46,552 bases of DNA. Source: Rs1 sp034111875. Lineage in GTDB: Bacteria; Pseudomonadota; Gammaproteobacteria; Pseudomonadales; Balneatricaceae. Shown piece by piece: positions 34,837 through 44,284 of the stretch. The stretch is from contig JAWUWK010000059.1 of NCBI GenBank assembly GCA_034111875.1, forward strand, positions 1 to 46,552, written 5' to 3'. The number at the start of each line of letters is the position of its first letter. The stretch's first letter is position 1. The position numbers and the translations under genes were made by a program. The notes beneath the pieces were generated by a model. It worked only from the letters and a program-made list of their open reading frames with translations. It made no database searches and was not told where the DNA came from.

Positions 34837-35958
34837 ATGAAAAACTTTTTTTTAATAAGTATAGTCTGCTTATACGTAAATGCATCATGGGCTGCCGACA
34901 GCGAAGAAAACCAAGCCGGGAGTGCAGAGACAACCGACGTTGATAGCGAAAGCAAAGCGAGTGATCAAGTTGCAATAATCAGGGCTTTACCTCGTCTAAA
35001 AAAAGACCAAGAACTGGATTTAGCGCTAGAGCTCACTAACTCATTCACCCAAGTAATTAAATTAACCGCCCTGGATACAGAGTTTGATCTCTACTATTTG
35101 ACCGCTGAGGAAAAAGAACCTATTGGAAGTTTGCTATTTTTCCCTGATGAGCGCAGTCATTCAGATTGGCCTATTAGTTTAAACCCACTGAGAGTGGGGC
35201 TGACAAAGCACAAGTGGCAAACCGCGGTGCTAACATTGCCTGAGCCAGAGTTAACAGCCATTCCTAACAGAACAGAATACCCCAGCTCTGGTGAGGATCA
35301 ACAAGCTGGTGCTGATGAGACCGCTCAGACCAATACGAATAGCGCAGACGCTACCCAAACAGATCCCGAGTCTGCTGCTGATACCGCCGCAACTGCAACC
35401 GATTCGGACCTTTCATCCAATCCAGAAGAGGTAAGTAAAACACTGGCCGAAGTGAGTGTAGCAAGAGCCGTGGTTGCCGCTCAAATGTTGAAACAAACGT
35501 CTGATGCGCTGATTATAGTCGGTATAGGCCAAGGAGCCACTTGGGCAACGGCTTATGCATTAACGCTAGCACCGGCTGAAAAAGATAAGCACCGTTTACT
35601 ATTGATTAATCCGCTGCAATCACTTGATAAAAGCGCACCCATTTTAACCGACATGATACGCCAGTTAAACCTAGATACCTATGATATATACACGCCTTCA
35701 CAAACGTTAGCGACGGGTAATCCCAATGCAGAACAAGGACGTAAGCGGGCTGCAAACCGTTCAAAAATAGAGCAGTACTTGCAAATTAAAGCGCCTAATA
35801 GCGCTTGGAAAAAAAGCGGTAATACTTGGTTATTTAGAAAGGTAAGAGGGATCTTAAAGAATAAGGTTGAAGCACAATTTACAGCAAGCGCTCTGGTAAA
35901 AAAACGTCCAGCCGCTGCAAAAAAAATCAATCAAAAGCCCGGCAGCACTAATAACTAA
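34837..35958 (+). CDS. DUF3530 family secreted alpha/beta-hydrolase-like protein
   Basis: This protein of 373 residues begins with a Sec signal peptide at ATG 34837 (MKNFFLISIVCLYVNASWA). An upstream ATG at 34771 would hide the signal behind 22 residues and is unlikely. The hydrolase-like core has LFFPDERSHSDWPISLNPLR, HKWQTAVLTLPEPE and, after an insert, ALIIVGIGQGATWATAY. In that nucleophile elbow the usual serine is Gln, as DUF3530 proteins often lack a canonical GxSxG, so catalysis is doubtful. The insert at about residues 145-205 is rich in Asp, Ala and Thr and likely disordered. A basic tail (KKRPAAAKKINQKPG) ends the chain. Function is unknown. It converges with djlA. Confidence 0.78.
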   Translation: MKNFFLISIVCLYVNASWAADSEENQAGSAETTDVDSESKASDQVAIIRALPRLKKDQELDLALELTNSFTQVIKLTALDTEFDLYYLTAEEKEPIGSLLFFPDERSHSDWPISLNPLRVGLTKHKWQTAVLTLPEPELTAIPNRTEYPSSGEDQQAGADETAQTNTNSADATQTDPESAADTAATATDSDLSSNPEEVSKTLAEVSVARAVVAAQMLKQTSDALIIVGIGQGATWATAYALTLAPAEKDKHRLLLINPLQSLDKSAPILTDMIRQLNLDTYDIYTPSQTLATGNPNAEQGRKRAANRSKIEQYLQIKAPNSAWKKSGNTWLFRKVRGILKNKVEAQFTASALVKKRPAAAKKINQKPGSTNN

Positions 35959-35999
35959 TCAATGATGAATACTACTGAGTGATAAGTTTGATTGAAAAC

Positions 36000-36806
36000 C
36001 TACGATTGTTTACGTGAAGTTTTAACGATATCGTAAGCCGACTGAATCTCTTGCGTCTTCTCTTTGGCTAATTGCATCATTTCGGGAGGCAATCCTTTCG
36101 CTACCAGTTTATCCGGGTGATGCTGACTCATTAGGCGTCGATAAGACTTCTTTAATACTGAGTCAGTAACATCATCACTAACGCCTAGCACTTTATAGGC
36201 ATCTTCAATGGCGGACTTTGAATTTGGCATGCCTGCAGATCCATGGAAAGACTGTTGCGCCTGCATTCTTGAAAGTAATGCATTCATTTCCTCTTGAGAC
36301 ATTTTTAGGTAAGTACAGACTTGCTGTATTACCTTTAATTCATCAGGTGAAATCTCGCCATCGGACATTGCGGCCTGCAGCTGAATTTCTAAAAACATGA
36401 TTTTAACAGCGCTGCGTCTTTGAATTAAAAGACTTAAAGGCTTCAATACTTTGGACAAGTCGAAATCTGCCTCCTTGCCCTCGGAAAAATACTCCATCGC
36501 CTGTCGCTTTTTCTCATCGTCCAAACGCATTCTTACCATGACATCTCTAGCAAACTGAATTTCTTGCTCAGTGACTCTACCATCGGCTTTTGCGACTTTG
36601 CCCATTACTGCGAAAGTCGCTTTAAAAAACAATGCCTGCGGGGAGCTATCTCCTAAGAGTATCTTGTACAACCAACGGTTGAGGAAGAACCCAACCATGG
36701 CACCTATTCCCATCCCCACTAGATTACCACTCAAAAATCCTATCACACCACCAATGATGAGGCCTGTTCTAAAGCGTTTCAAATTTTGCATTATCTGTTG
36801 ATTCAT
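36000..36806 (-). CDS. djlA: DjlA-type co-chaperone (TerB + J domain)
   Basis: DjlA anchors in the inner membrane and stimulates DnaK through its J domain. The 268-residue protein has a glycine-rich N-terminal membrane segment (LIIGGVIGFLSGNLVGMGIG), a central TerB-like helical domain (about 55-180, with AKADGRVTEQEIQFARDVM), and a C-terminal J domain (about 200-268) with YKVLGVSDDVTDSVLKKSY and the HPD motif in SQHHPDKLVAKG. All three parts are in normal order and length. The ATG is at 36806. In related genomes djlA lies next to murU/amgK and lptD, as here. Intact. Confidence 0.93.
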   Translation of the reverse strand: MNQQIMQNLKRFRTGLIIGGVIGFLSGNLVGMGIGAMVGFFLNRWLYKILLGDSSPQALFFKATFAVMGKVAKADGRVTEQEIQFARDVMVRMRLDDEKKRQAMEYFSEGKEADFDLSKVLKPLSLLIQRRSAVKIMFLEIQLQAAMSDGEISPDELKVIQQVCTYLKMSQEEMNALLSRMQAQQSFHGSAGMPNSKSAIEDAYKVLGVSDDVTDSVLKKSYRRLMSQHHPDKLVAKGLPPEMMQLAKEKTQEIQSAYDIVKTSRKQS

Positions 36807-36944
36807 ATTTTTGTCACATTCAATAAATTATTTAACGGTTATACAAGCTTGAATATTGGTTTTTTCATTGCGACCTTGCCATAACTACTAGACGTGTAAA
36901 TTGGTCGTTATGCTCAGGTCTCTGATCATTTATACAATTTAATA

Positions 36945-37643
36945 TCATTGGACAATTTCACCCTCTATCGCCATTCGCCATTTTTTAGCTAACGCTAGCC
37001 TTTCAACAGTGCCAACATCAAACCAATGACTGTTCAATTCTGCCCCAGTGACTTGACCCGCTAAGATATACTCTCGAAACAAGTCAGCTAAACTAAATTT
37101 TTCTAGTTTACAATTTTGAAATAATTGTGGAGAAAGTACACTAATCCCAGAAAAGGTTACACTCTTTCCCTGTTGAATATCGCCTTGTAAGAATAGACGG
37201 CCGTCATCTGCAAGTCTAAAGTCTCCTTCTAAGTGCTGTTTAGGATTAGCTACCATAAACAAATGCGCGAAAGAGTCTATCTGTTTAGGTACTTTTGAAT
37301 AATCAAAGTCGGTCATAACATCTGAATTGATCACTAAAAAAGCCTCACCGTGAGATAGCGTCTCTAGTGCTGCAAACACACCACCACCGGTTTCAAGTGC
37401 TCGCTCTTCTCTTTGTATCTGTACTTTTAACTTGCCGGTGTATTGTGACGCAAAGTAATACTCTAGTTTATCCGCTAACCAAGAAATATTCACTACTATC
37501 TCTTTAAAGCCAGCTTGCTCAAGATTTTCCAAATGATATTGAATCAATGGTTTATTAGCTACCTTCAGCAGTGGTTTAGGCAGAGTTTCGGTTAATTGCT
37601 GCATTCTACTGCCTCTACCGGCAGCCAGAATCATCGCTTTCAT
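36945..37643 (-). CDS. murU: N-acetylmuramate-1-phosphate uridylyltransferase
   Basis: MurU makes UDP-N-acetylmuramic acid from MurNAc-1-phosphate and UTP in the peptidoglycan recycling route that bypasses de novo synthesis, known from Pseudomonas putida. The 232-residue nucleotidyltransferase has the signature MILAAGRGSRMQQLTETLPK followed by PLLKVANKPLI, and later INSDVMTDFDYS with a metal-binding Asp. It overlaps the amgK stop by 4 bases (ATGA at 37643-37640), implying translational coupling. The pair amgK-murU divergent from lptD is the usual gammaproteobacterial arrangement. Intact. Confidence 0.92.
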   Translation of the reverse strand: MKAMILAAGRGSRMQQLTETLPKPLLKVANKPLIQYHLENLEQAGFKEIVVNISWLADKLEYYFASQYTGKLKVQIQREERALETGGGVFAALETLSHGEAFLVINSDVMTDFDYSKVPKQIDSFAHLFMVANPKQHLEGDFRLADDGRLFLQGDIQQGKSVTFSGISVLSPQLFQNCKLEKFSLADLFREYILAGQVTGAELNSHWFDVGTVERLALAKKWRMAIEGEIVQ

Positions 37644-38644
37644 GCTCTATACCAGTTTTGAAAAGACAAGTTAGGCGCGACTTCTTGCAATAACCATTGA
37701 TGAAACGCCTCAAGCTCGGGGTATTTTTGTGCAATGCCTAAGAGGTAATCAAATACCCGCGGTATCTCTTGCAAATAGGCGGTTTTATTTACTTCAACAC
37801 CAAGACGAACAAATAAGCCCAGTACCTTCAAGTGCCTTTGCATACCGATTAAATCAAACCAGCGAACAAACTGCACTTTTTCCACTGGCTTACTTAACTG
37901 GCTTTTTGCGTTATGGTGTTCAAGGTAATAATCAATCAATTGGTCTAGCTGCTGGTCTTCTAACCTTAGGTAACAATCACGCAGTAATGAGGCTAAATCA
38001 TAAGCTATTGGCCCCAATACAGCATCTTGAAAATCAATCACCGCCAGCTTGTCATTACTCATTAGAATATTTCGACTGTGATAATCTCTATGCATAGTCA
38101 CTTGAGGCTGACCTAAAGCGCTCTCAATCAACAGTCCAAACACGTCCTCTAACATCTTCGGCGCTTTGATTTTTAATAGATATTTAATAAACCAAGTATC
38201 AAAAAGCAGCATCTCTCGCAGTAGGAATCCCCTATCAAAAACGACTAAATGATCAGCGTTTAACTGCTGGATATTAAGCAGCTGATCTATTGCCAAATGA
38301 TACAGCTGCTCATCTTGACTTTTACTCAACAAATCATATAAATGAGTATTACCAAAATCTTCTATCAACATAAGTCCATTAATAGCATCGGCAGAATAGA
38401 CTTCTGGGACATTTATTCCCCCTCTAAGCCACTCTTCAGCTCTTTCAATAAAGATAGCATTGGTTATTTTTTCGGTTGGACTGGCAACTAAAATATAACT
38501 ATTTTCAGCCGTGTTTAGCCGGTAGTATCGCCGACAACTTGCATCGCCTTTCAAAGCCTCTATTGGGTAAGGTCTTTCGATCGAAATCACATTCTTGGCA
38601 TTTAGTCTATCGAGCCACTCACCGAGTTCAGAATATTGCTGCAT
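37640..38644 (-). CDS. amgK: N-acetylmuramate/N-acetylglucosamine kinase
   Basis: AmgK phosphorylates MurNAc (and GlcNAc) at the anomeric carbon, feeding MurU. The 334-residue protein has an aminoglycoside-phosphotransferase-like kinase fold: N-lobe DASCRRYYRLNTAENSYILV, hinge region LMLIEDFGNTHLYDLL, catalytic loop HRDYHSRNILM and metal-binding VIDFQDAVLGPIAYDLASLL. The last two are the brenner-type HxD..N and DxD motifs of the family. The ATG at 38644 has only a weak ribosome site; it is the first gene of amgK-murU and is divergent from lptD across 225 bases. Intact and normal length. Confidence 0.93.
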   Translation of the reverse strand: MQQYSELGEWLDRLNAKNVISIERPYPIEALKGDASCRRYYRLNTAENSYILVASPTEKITNAIFIERAEEWLRGGINVPEVYSADAINGLMLIEDFGNTHLYDLLSKSQDEQLYHLAIDQLLNIQQLNADHLVVFDRGFLLREMLLFDTWFIKYLLKIKAPKMLEDVFGLLIESALGQPQVTMHRDYHSRNILMSNDKLAVIDFQDAVLGPIAYDLASLLRDCYLRLEDQQLDQLIDYYLEHHNAKSQLSKPVEKVQFVRWFDLIGMQRHLKVLGLFVRLGVEVNKTAYLQEIPRVFDYLLGIAQKYPELEAFHQWLLQEVAPNLSFQNWYRA

Positions 38645-38869
38645 TATCTATTGTTTTCCGCAAATACTGTATTTCATAAGTCATAAGCACTATTATCTTT
38701 AAGTTAATTCTTTTAGGATGGGCTATTTTGCAGCAATACTTATAATAAGTAACTAAAGACGTCACTATTTGATGATTTTTTTCCAGTTTATTAGGTTATT
38801 TTTAGCGCAGCATTCAATGCCCAATTCATCAAATATTTTTTATATTCTGTTTCGGCTGGATTTCAATAA

Positions 38870-41578
38870 ATGCATTTAAAGAAATATGCCTCAAATAAAT
38901 TATATATAGCGGTACTTACTACTACCTTAAGCAGTATCCAAACAATAGCCTATGCCGAACAAACATGGAATTGTCGTCAAACTGCTGTACTCTGGGATTG
39001 CGGGTCGGCATCTGCAGCTACCTTAAGTCTAGAAGAAGATACTGATCAGCTAGCGCTACTGAGTTCTTTACCAGCTGAATTAGCCGAAGATGCGCCGAAC
39101 ACAGACACACAATCGAATAATAAAATTACTGAGATTAAAGACAACGCAGTAGCGTTAGACTCACCTACAGTTGAACTTAATCGAGAGAGAACTAAAAATA
39201 ATAAACCAAAAACTACGCAGCAGCGAAATTCAGGTGCTATAGAAAGTAAAGCACCTCGATCACTCCAAAGTGTTGTGCCAAAAACCCCACAAAAAGCGCC
39301 TATTATTGATGATAAATCATCAAACAAACCTTTAGATGAAACGCCCATTAATGGCCAGCAGATAGCCAATGATTATAAGCACCTCGACTGGTATCCTTAT
39401 ACCAGCAGCAACCAACCTAGAGGTGTTTGCAAAGGCCGTTATATATCTCCTCAAATTGCAGTTAACTCTAGTGAGGATGCAGTACCGGACATCAACACTG
39501 TGTTCGTCAGTGCCGATCAATCGGCAACGGAAATTGGTAAGGAGTCGACCCTAAAAGGTAATGTCGATATACGACAGGGCAATAAAACGCTGCATAGCAC
39601 TTTGGCCACCCTCAATCAAGAAACAGGCGCCTACAGCCTTGAGTCAGGAGTCACTTTCAGACAGACAGGCATGATGATATCAGCCGCAAGGGCGCAGGGT
39701 AATATGAACGAAGAAGAAGTGCGTTTATACGATACTAAATATGTTGTCCATGACAAAAACATCCGTGGAGATGCCGCTGTTCTAATACGTCGTACTAAAG
39801 AAGTTTTAGATATTGAAGAGGGTAGCTATACTTTTTGTCCTCCAGGTAATGAAAGCTGGAAAATTTCTGCCAGTAACATAAATTTGGACATAGCCGCGGG
39901 CTTTGGTAGAGCAGATGATGCGAGATTAAAACTTTTTAATAACACTGTCTTGTACCTGCCGGTATTTTATTTTCCGATCGACGATAGGCGAAAGAGTGGT
40001 TTCCTCTACCCGAGTTTCAAATTCTCTAGCAATGAAAGCAGCATCACCCTACCCTATTATTTTAATATCGCACCGCAGATGGATGATACGTTAACGACGA
40101 CATTATTCAGCGACAGTAATATTCTCTTAGAGAATGAACTTCGCTACCTCGATAAAAACAGCCGCAACCGATTCAGCAATGCTATGGCGAGTAAAGAGGA
40201 CAGCAATTCAGGAAAACGCTGGTTACTAGGCTTAAACCACGAAGGTAAATACGATAAGATCACGACTAATATTAATTATGTCAGAGTCAGTGATGATGAC
40301 TATTTTTCCGATTTTGGAAGCAATTTGAACACTGATGAAGGAGAAAATGATCATTTAGATCAATCGGCTAAGGTTACTTACCAAGCTGACACATGGCAGA
40401 GCTCGGTATTAGTACAACAATACCAAACGATTGACAACACTAAGACAACACCCTATCGAAGATTACCTGAAATACGATTTTCAGGCTCGCCGGACGATAA
40501 CTTTGATAATTTCGACATCAGTTATCGATCTGTTTTAACCCGCTTTGATAGAGATTTAGACGGCCTTTCTGCCGCTGAAAGAACCACCGGCGACCGCCTA
40601 ATTATAAACCCTAGTATCACAGGCGAGTTCAGATCAATCTGGGGCTATGCCAGGCCTGCTGCCAAACTTTGGCATGCCAGCTATAACTTAAACAATCAAG
40701 CCGACAATATTAATAGTAAACAAAACGTGACAGTGCCTATACTGGAAGTTGATAGTGGCCTGTTGTTTGACAGAGATTTTAGTTTTCAAGATACTGATTA
40801 CATACAAACTTTAGAGCCACGATTATATGGGCTATATGTGCCTTATAGAGATCAAACAAGCCTACCTGATTTTGACACTTCAGAGCTTACCTTTACTTAT
40901 GATTCACTGTTCAGGGACAATAGGTTCAGTGGCGATGATCGATTTGGTGACGCCAAGCAAATTTCCCTCGGTCTAACATCGCGGGTTATTTCAGAGCAGG
41001 GACGCGAAATAATTTCGGCTAGTGTTGGCCACGCGTTTTATTTTGACGATCGAAAAGTGCGTATTGATCCCAACGACAGTTCACTAGAAGAGAACACCTC
41101 AGACTTTGCCACTGCACTAACATGGCGGCCTAATAAGCGGGTACGCGCCCTGTTTGATGCCTCATTCGGTGCAAGTACATTTAAAAATTCTGAGATGACT
41201 ATAGATCTAAAATACGAGGAAGACCCAGATCATGTTATCGGATTACGTCACAGATTCACACGCGGCACCCGAAAGCAAACAACGCTCTCTTATCTCTGGC
41301 CAATCAACCCGAATTGGTCTAGTTTAGGCTTAGTTCAATACAATTGGCTGAGCAGTCAAACAGTTGACTTAGCCGCAGGCTTAGAATATCAGACCTGTTG
41401 CTGGAAGACACGCATAGTGATTAGAGACGAACTGGAGTCAAATAACAAAAAAGAGACCTCTATCGCTCTGCAATTTGTGCTGACAGGCCTTGGCGGAATA
41501 GGCAAGAGTCCAACAAAAGAACTACAAGATAAAATTAAAGGTTACCAAAAACGTGAATATTACAATGCCAATAATTAA
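38870..41578 (+). CDS. lptD: LPS-assembly protein LptD
   Basis: LptD is the outer-membrane barrel that inserts lipopolysaccharide with LptE. The 902-residue precursor has a signal peptide cut near Ala29, then a variable Asn/Lys/Pro-rich stretch (about 60-155), an OstA/LptA-like beta-jellyroll (about 215-340, with VFVSADQSATEIGKESTLKG and EEVRLYDTKYVVHDKN), and the C-terminal barrel (YLPVFYFPIDDRRKSGFLYP onward). Cysteines 35, 44 and 187 near the N-terminus and the pair Cys843-Cys844 near the C-terminus fit the disulfide rearrangement known in E. coli LptD. The unusually long low-complexity linker is species-specific. Start ATG 38870. surA follows at once; such coupling is common because SurA folds LptD. 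Confidence 0.95.
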   Translation: MHLKKYASNKLYIAVLTTTLSSIQTIAYAEQTWNCRQTAVLWDCGSASAATLSLEEDTDQLALLSSLPAELAEDAPNTDTQSNNKITEIKDNAVALDSPTVELNRERTKNNKPKTTQQRNSGAIESKAPRSLQSVVPKTPQKAPIIDDKSSNKPLDETPINGQQIANDYKHLDWYPYTSSNQPRGVCKGRYISPQIAVNSSEDAVPDINTVFVSADQSATEIGKESTLKGNVDIRQGNKTLHSTLATLNQETGAYSLESGVTFRQTGMMISAARAQGNMNEEEVRLYDTKYVVHDKNIRGDAAVLIRRTKEVLDIEEGSYTFCPPGNESWKISASNINLDIAAGFGRADDARLKLFNNTVLYLPVFYFPIDDRRKSGFLYPSFKFSSNESSITLPYYFNIAPQMDDTLTTTLFSDSNILLENELRYLDKNSRNRFSNAMASKEDSNSGKRWLLGLNHEGKYDKITTNINYVRVSDDDYFSDFGSNLNTDEGENDHLDQSAKVTYQADTWQSSVLVQQYQTIDNTKTTPYRRLPEIRFSGSPDDNFDNFDISYRSVLTRFDRDLDGLSAAERTTGDRLIINPSITGEFRSIWGYARPAAKLWHASYNLNNQADNINSKQNVTVPILEVDSGLLFDRDFSFQDTDYIQTLEPRLYGLYVPYRDQTSLPDFDTSELTFTYDSLFRDNRFSGDDRFGDAKQISLGLTSRVISEQGREIISASVGHAFYFDDRKVRIDPNDSSLEENTSDFATALTWRPNKRVRALFDASFGASTFKNSEMTIDLKYEEDPDHVIGLRHRFTRGTRKQTTLSYLWPINPNWSSLGLVQYNWLSSQTVDLAAGLEYQTCCWKTRIVIRDELESNNKKETSIALQFVLTGLGGIGKSPTKELQDKIKGYQKREYYNANN

Positions 41579-42860
41579 CCCATTAAAATCAATGCTGAGT
41601 AAAATAGTAGCTATAGCTAGTCTACTGTTTTTATCACAGATATTAGCCGCTGCCTCTCTCGATAGAATCATTGCAATTGTCAACGATGAAGTAATCCTGG
41701 AGTCGGAATTTAGACAGAATATGCAGCGCGCTACCCAACAAATCAAACAGCAAAGGGCTAGGATCCCCTCGCGCAAGGTACTAGAGTCGCAAGTCATGGA
41801 ACAAATGATCTCGCGGACTATTATGCTCAAAATGGCAAGTGATCAAGGTATGAAAATTACCGATAGACAGCTCAACGCAACTGTCAGTCGAATCGCTAAA
41901 AGTAACGGCATGAACTTGGCTAAGTTTAGGCAGGCACTGATTGCTCAAGGTCAAGATTACATAGTCACTAGAGAAAACATACGTGAAGATTTAATCATAA
42001 GGCAGCTACAAGAGAGCAACATTAGCAAACGAATTCAAGTCTCAGATAGGGAAATACAATATTTCCTGCGCTCCGAAGCCAGTCGCAGTAATGCTGAAAT
42101 ACTCTTTAGCGATATCCTAGTGGCTATTGACAGTCCAATGACGCCAGAGAATATTAAACGGGCAAAAAGCAAAGCAAACAAAATACACAAGCAGCTTCTC
42201 AGTGGCGCTAAGTTTTCAAACATCGCAATTAGTAGCTCAAATGCCCCTAATGCATTAAATGGTGGTGACATGGGGTGGCGTAAAATTGCTGAACTCCCCT
42301 CATCTTTAGTGGACGCAATTGCGACATTAAATTCAGGTCAATTTAGCAAGCCTGTGAGAACCCCTACTGGTTTTCATATCGTTCAGTTACGTGACACCAG
42401 AAATGGATTTCAAGCGCTTAATATAGCCAAAACTAAGGTTCGCCATATTCTTATTTCAGCCAGTGAAGTTGTCTCTAAGTCTCAAGCCAAACGAACCGCT
42501 TCCCAAGTCTACCAGCGCTTATTGAAGCACAGTGAAAAATTCGCTGAAATAGCCGAAGAATATAGTAATGACCCTGGGAGTAGCTCTCAAGGTGGCGACT
42601 TGGGCTGGACTGAAAACGGTCAAATGGTACCTGAATTTGAAAAAGTTATGAGCAGCACCAAAGTGGGTCAACTTAGCCTACCTTTTGAGAGCCGGTTTGG
42701 CTGGCATATTTTACAAGTTCAAGACAGAAAAACTGAAAACGTTACTAACATAGCCAAAGAAAATCAGGCGAGGAATACTATAGGCAAACGCAAGTTCGAC
42801 GAAGAAAGGGACAACTGGCTCAGAGAAATTCGTGCCGCTGCCTACATCGAATTTAAGTAG
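41553..42860 (+). CDS. surA: Periplasmic peptidyl-prolyl isomerase/chaperone SurA
   Basis: SurA escorts outer-membrane proteins, including LptD, across the periplasm. The chain of up to 435 residues has a signal peptide (MLSKIVAIASLLFLSQILAA), a SurA N-terminal domain (about 35-165, LDRIIAIVNDEVILESEFRQ), and two parvulin domains: about 175-280 (GGDMGWRKIAELP) and 290-395 (VRHILISA, GGDLGWTENGQMVPEFE). The start is uncertain: GTG 41553 (with AAAGG 12 bases upstream) overlaps lptD by 26 bases, while ATG 41565 or 41593 are alternatives; any of them keeps the signal. It is co-transcribed with lptD. The pdxA gene, normally close behind, here lies 414 bases away. Intact. Confidence 0.93.
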   Translation: MNITMPIINPLKSMLSKIVAIASLLFLSQILAAASLDRIIAIVNDEVILESEFRQNMQRATQQIKQQRARIPSRKVLESQVMEQMISRTIMLKMASDQGMKITDRQLNATVSRIAKSNGMNLAKFRQALIAQGQDYIVTRENIREDLIIRQLQESNISKRIQVSDREIQYFLRSEASRSNAEILFSDILVAIDSPMTPENIKRAKSKANKIHKQLLSGAKFSNIAISSSNAPNALNGGDMGWRKIAELPSSLVDAIATLNSGQFSKPVRTPTGFHIVQLRDTRNGFQALNIAKTKVRHILISASEVVSKSQAKRTASQVYQRLLKHSEKFAEIAEEYSNDPGSSSQGGDLGWTENGQMVPEFEKVMSSTKVGQLSLPFESRFGWHILQVQDRKTENVTNIAKENQARNTIGKRKFDEERDNWLREIRAAAYIEFK

Positions 42861-43274
42861 CACAGGTTAATGGACAGCAAGGCGCTAAGTTTAATTGTTG
42901 CTAATAATTAATGCTTCGCGCCTACATCGTTACCAATACTGCTTGCATCAGCCAGTATAATTCTCACCATTTTCATATTAACACTAAGCACTTAACGGAC
43001 TTGACCAATCGCCGTCAACAATAAATTGACAGCCTATTTTGCTAACTTTCAGGCAAATGAAAGAGATCGCAAACTATGCTCAAATTCTGTATTCGCGTAG
43101 TAAAATACGGATAAGTACAACGATCTGCCCGCTAGAAAGTACTTGGTGATAAATACCGTTAATCGTATATAATTGCATCGATTAGCTAACAGCAGAAACG
43201 GCTTTGTGTAACGACTTTTTAAATTGACTCGCCAATAATAGCTTTTTACTTAACTGCAATAATCTGAGTAATCC
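42861..43274. other. Intergenic region between surA and pdxA
   Basis: These 414 bases hold no gene that I can find; all frames are closed within short distances. A possible sigma-70 promoter for pdxA is TTGGTG (43143-43148), 17 bases, TATATA (43166-43171). A hint of a second is TTGACT near 43223. The gap is long for a cluster in which pdxA usually follows surA closely. Confidence 0.45.
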
Positions 43275-44267
43275 ATGTCAAGCATTAAAAGAATTGCTAT
43301 TACCAGTGGAGAACCCGCAGGTATTGGCCCAGAACTTGTCGTAAAAATAGCTCAACAAGCATTTACCGATCAACTAGTCTTCATTGGTGATCCGGCACTG
43401 TTACAAAATACTGCTAGGATGCTGGGGCTAACAATTAAAACAGGTCCGTTTAATGCACTGAGGCGCAGCGCATCTAAGGCAGGGGAAATATTAGTCGCCT
43501 CAATCCCTTTAGCTCAACCTGTTAACGTAGGCGAATTAAATACAGGTAACGCTCAGTATGTTATAGACACACTCGATTACGCTTGCCAGGGCTGCTTAGA
43601 TGGTTTATTTGATGCGATGGTAACTCCCCCCGTGCATAAAGGGGTGATTAACGATGCAGGTATTCACTTCAGTGGCCACACAGAGTTTCTGCAACAGCGC
43701 ACGGGGTCAAATGAAGTGGTGATGATGTTAGCCACTGAGCACTTGAAAGTCGCTTTAGTCACTACACATCTTGCACTTAATAAGGTCAGTGCCGCTATTA
43801 CTAAACCAAAGTTACGCAGCGTACTCAATATTTTGATATCTGATTTGCAACAGTTATTCGCAATTGATAGGCCGAACATTCTGGTCTGTGGACTGAACCC
43901 ACACGCCGGTGAAAACGGTCATATGGGAATGGAAGAAATAGAGACTATTACCCCAGTTTTGCAAGAGTTTATAGCAGCGGGCGTAACGCTATCAGGCCCA
44001 CTGCCAGCCGATACATTATTCACCGAGAAATACCTAAAAGATGCGGATGCAGTGCTTGCTATGTATCACGATCAAGGTCTACCCGTGTTAAAATACTCCG
44101 GCTTCGGCAAAGCGGTAAACATTACTTTAGGCTTACCCATAATACGTACCTCAGTGGATCATGGCACCGCCTTGGACATCGCCGGAGAAGGCATTGCCAA
44201 TATCGGCAGTTTAGAAGTCGCTATCTACTATGCATCGAAGCTGGCACGCCAACGCCTGACATCATAA
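43275..44267 (+). CDS. pdxA: 4-hydroxythreonine-4-phosphate dehydrogenase
   Basis: PdxA oxidises 4-phosphohydroxy-threonine in the DXP-dependent vitamin B6 pathway. The 330-residue protein has the typical opening RIAITSGEPAGIGPELVVKI, metal/substrate-binding HFSGHTEFLQQRTG, LNPHAGENGHMGMEE and MYHDQGLPVLKYSGFGKAVN, and the closing TSVDHGTALDIAGEG. The His residues in these motifs are the known zinc ligands. Start ATG 43275. It lies 17 bases ahead of rsmA on the same strand, an arrangement conserved in E. coli and many relatives. Intact. Confidence 0.96.
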   Translation: MSSIKRIAITSGEPAGIGPELVVKIAQQAFTDQLVFIGDPALLQNTARMLGLTIKTGPFNALRRSASKAGEILVASIPLAQPVNVGELNTGNAQYVIDTLDYACQGCLDGLFDAMVTPPVHKGVINDAGIHFSGHTEFLQQRTGSNEVVMMLATEHLKVALVTTHLALNKVSAAITKPKLRSVLNILISDLQQLFAIDRPNILVCGLNPHAGENGHMGMEEIETITPVLQEFIAAGVTLSGPLPADTLFTEKYLKDADAVLAMYHDQGLPVLKYSGFGKAVNITLGLPIIRTSVDHGTALDIAGEGIANIGSLEVAIYYASKLARQRLTS

Positions 44268-44284
44268 AAAGGTCAAAACAACAG

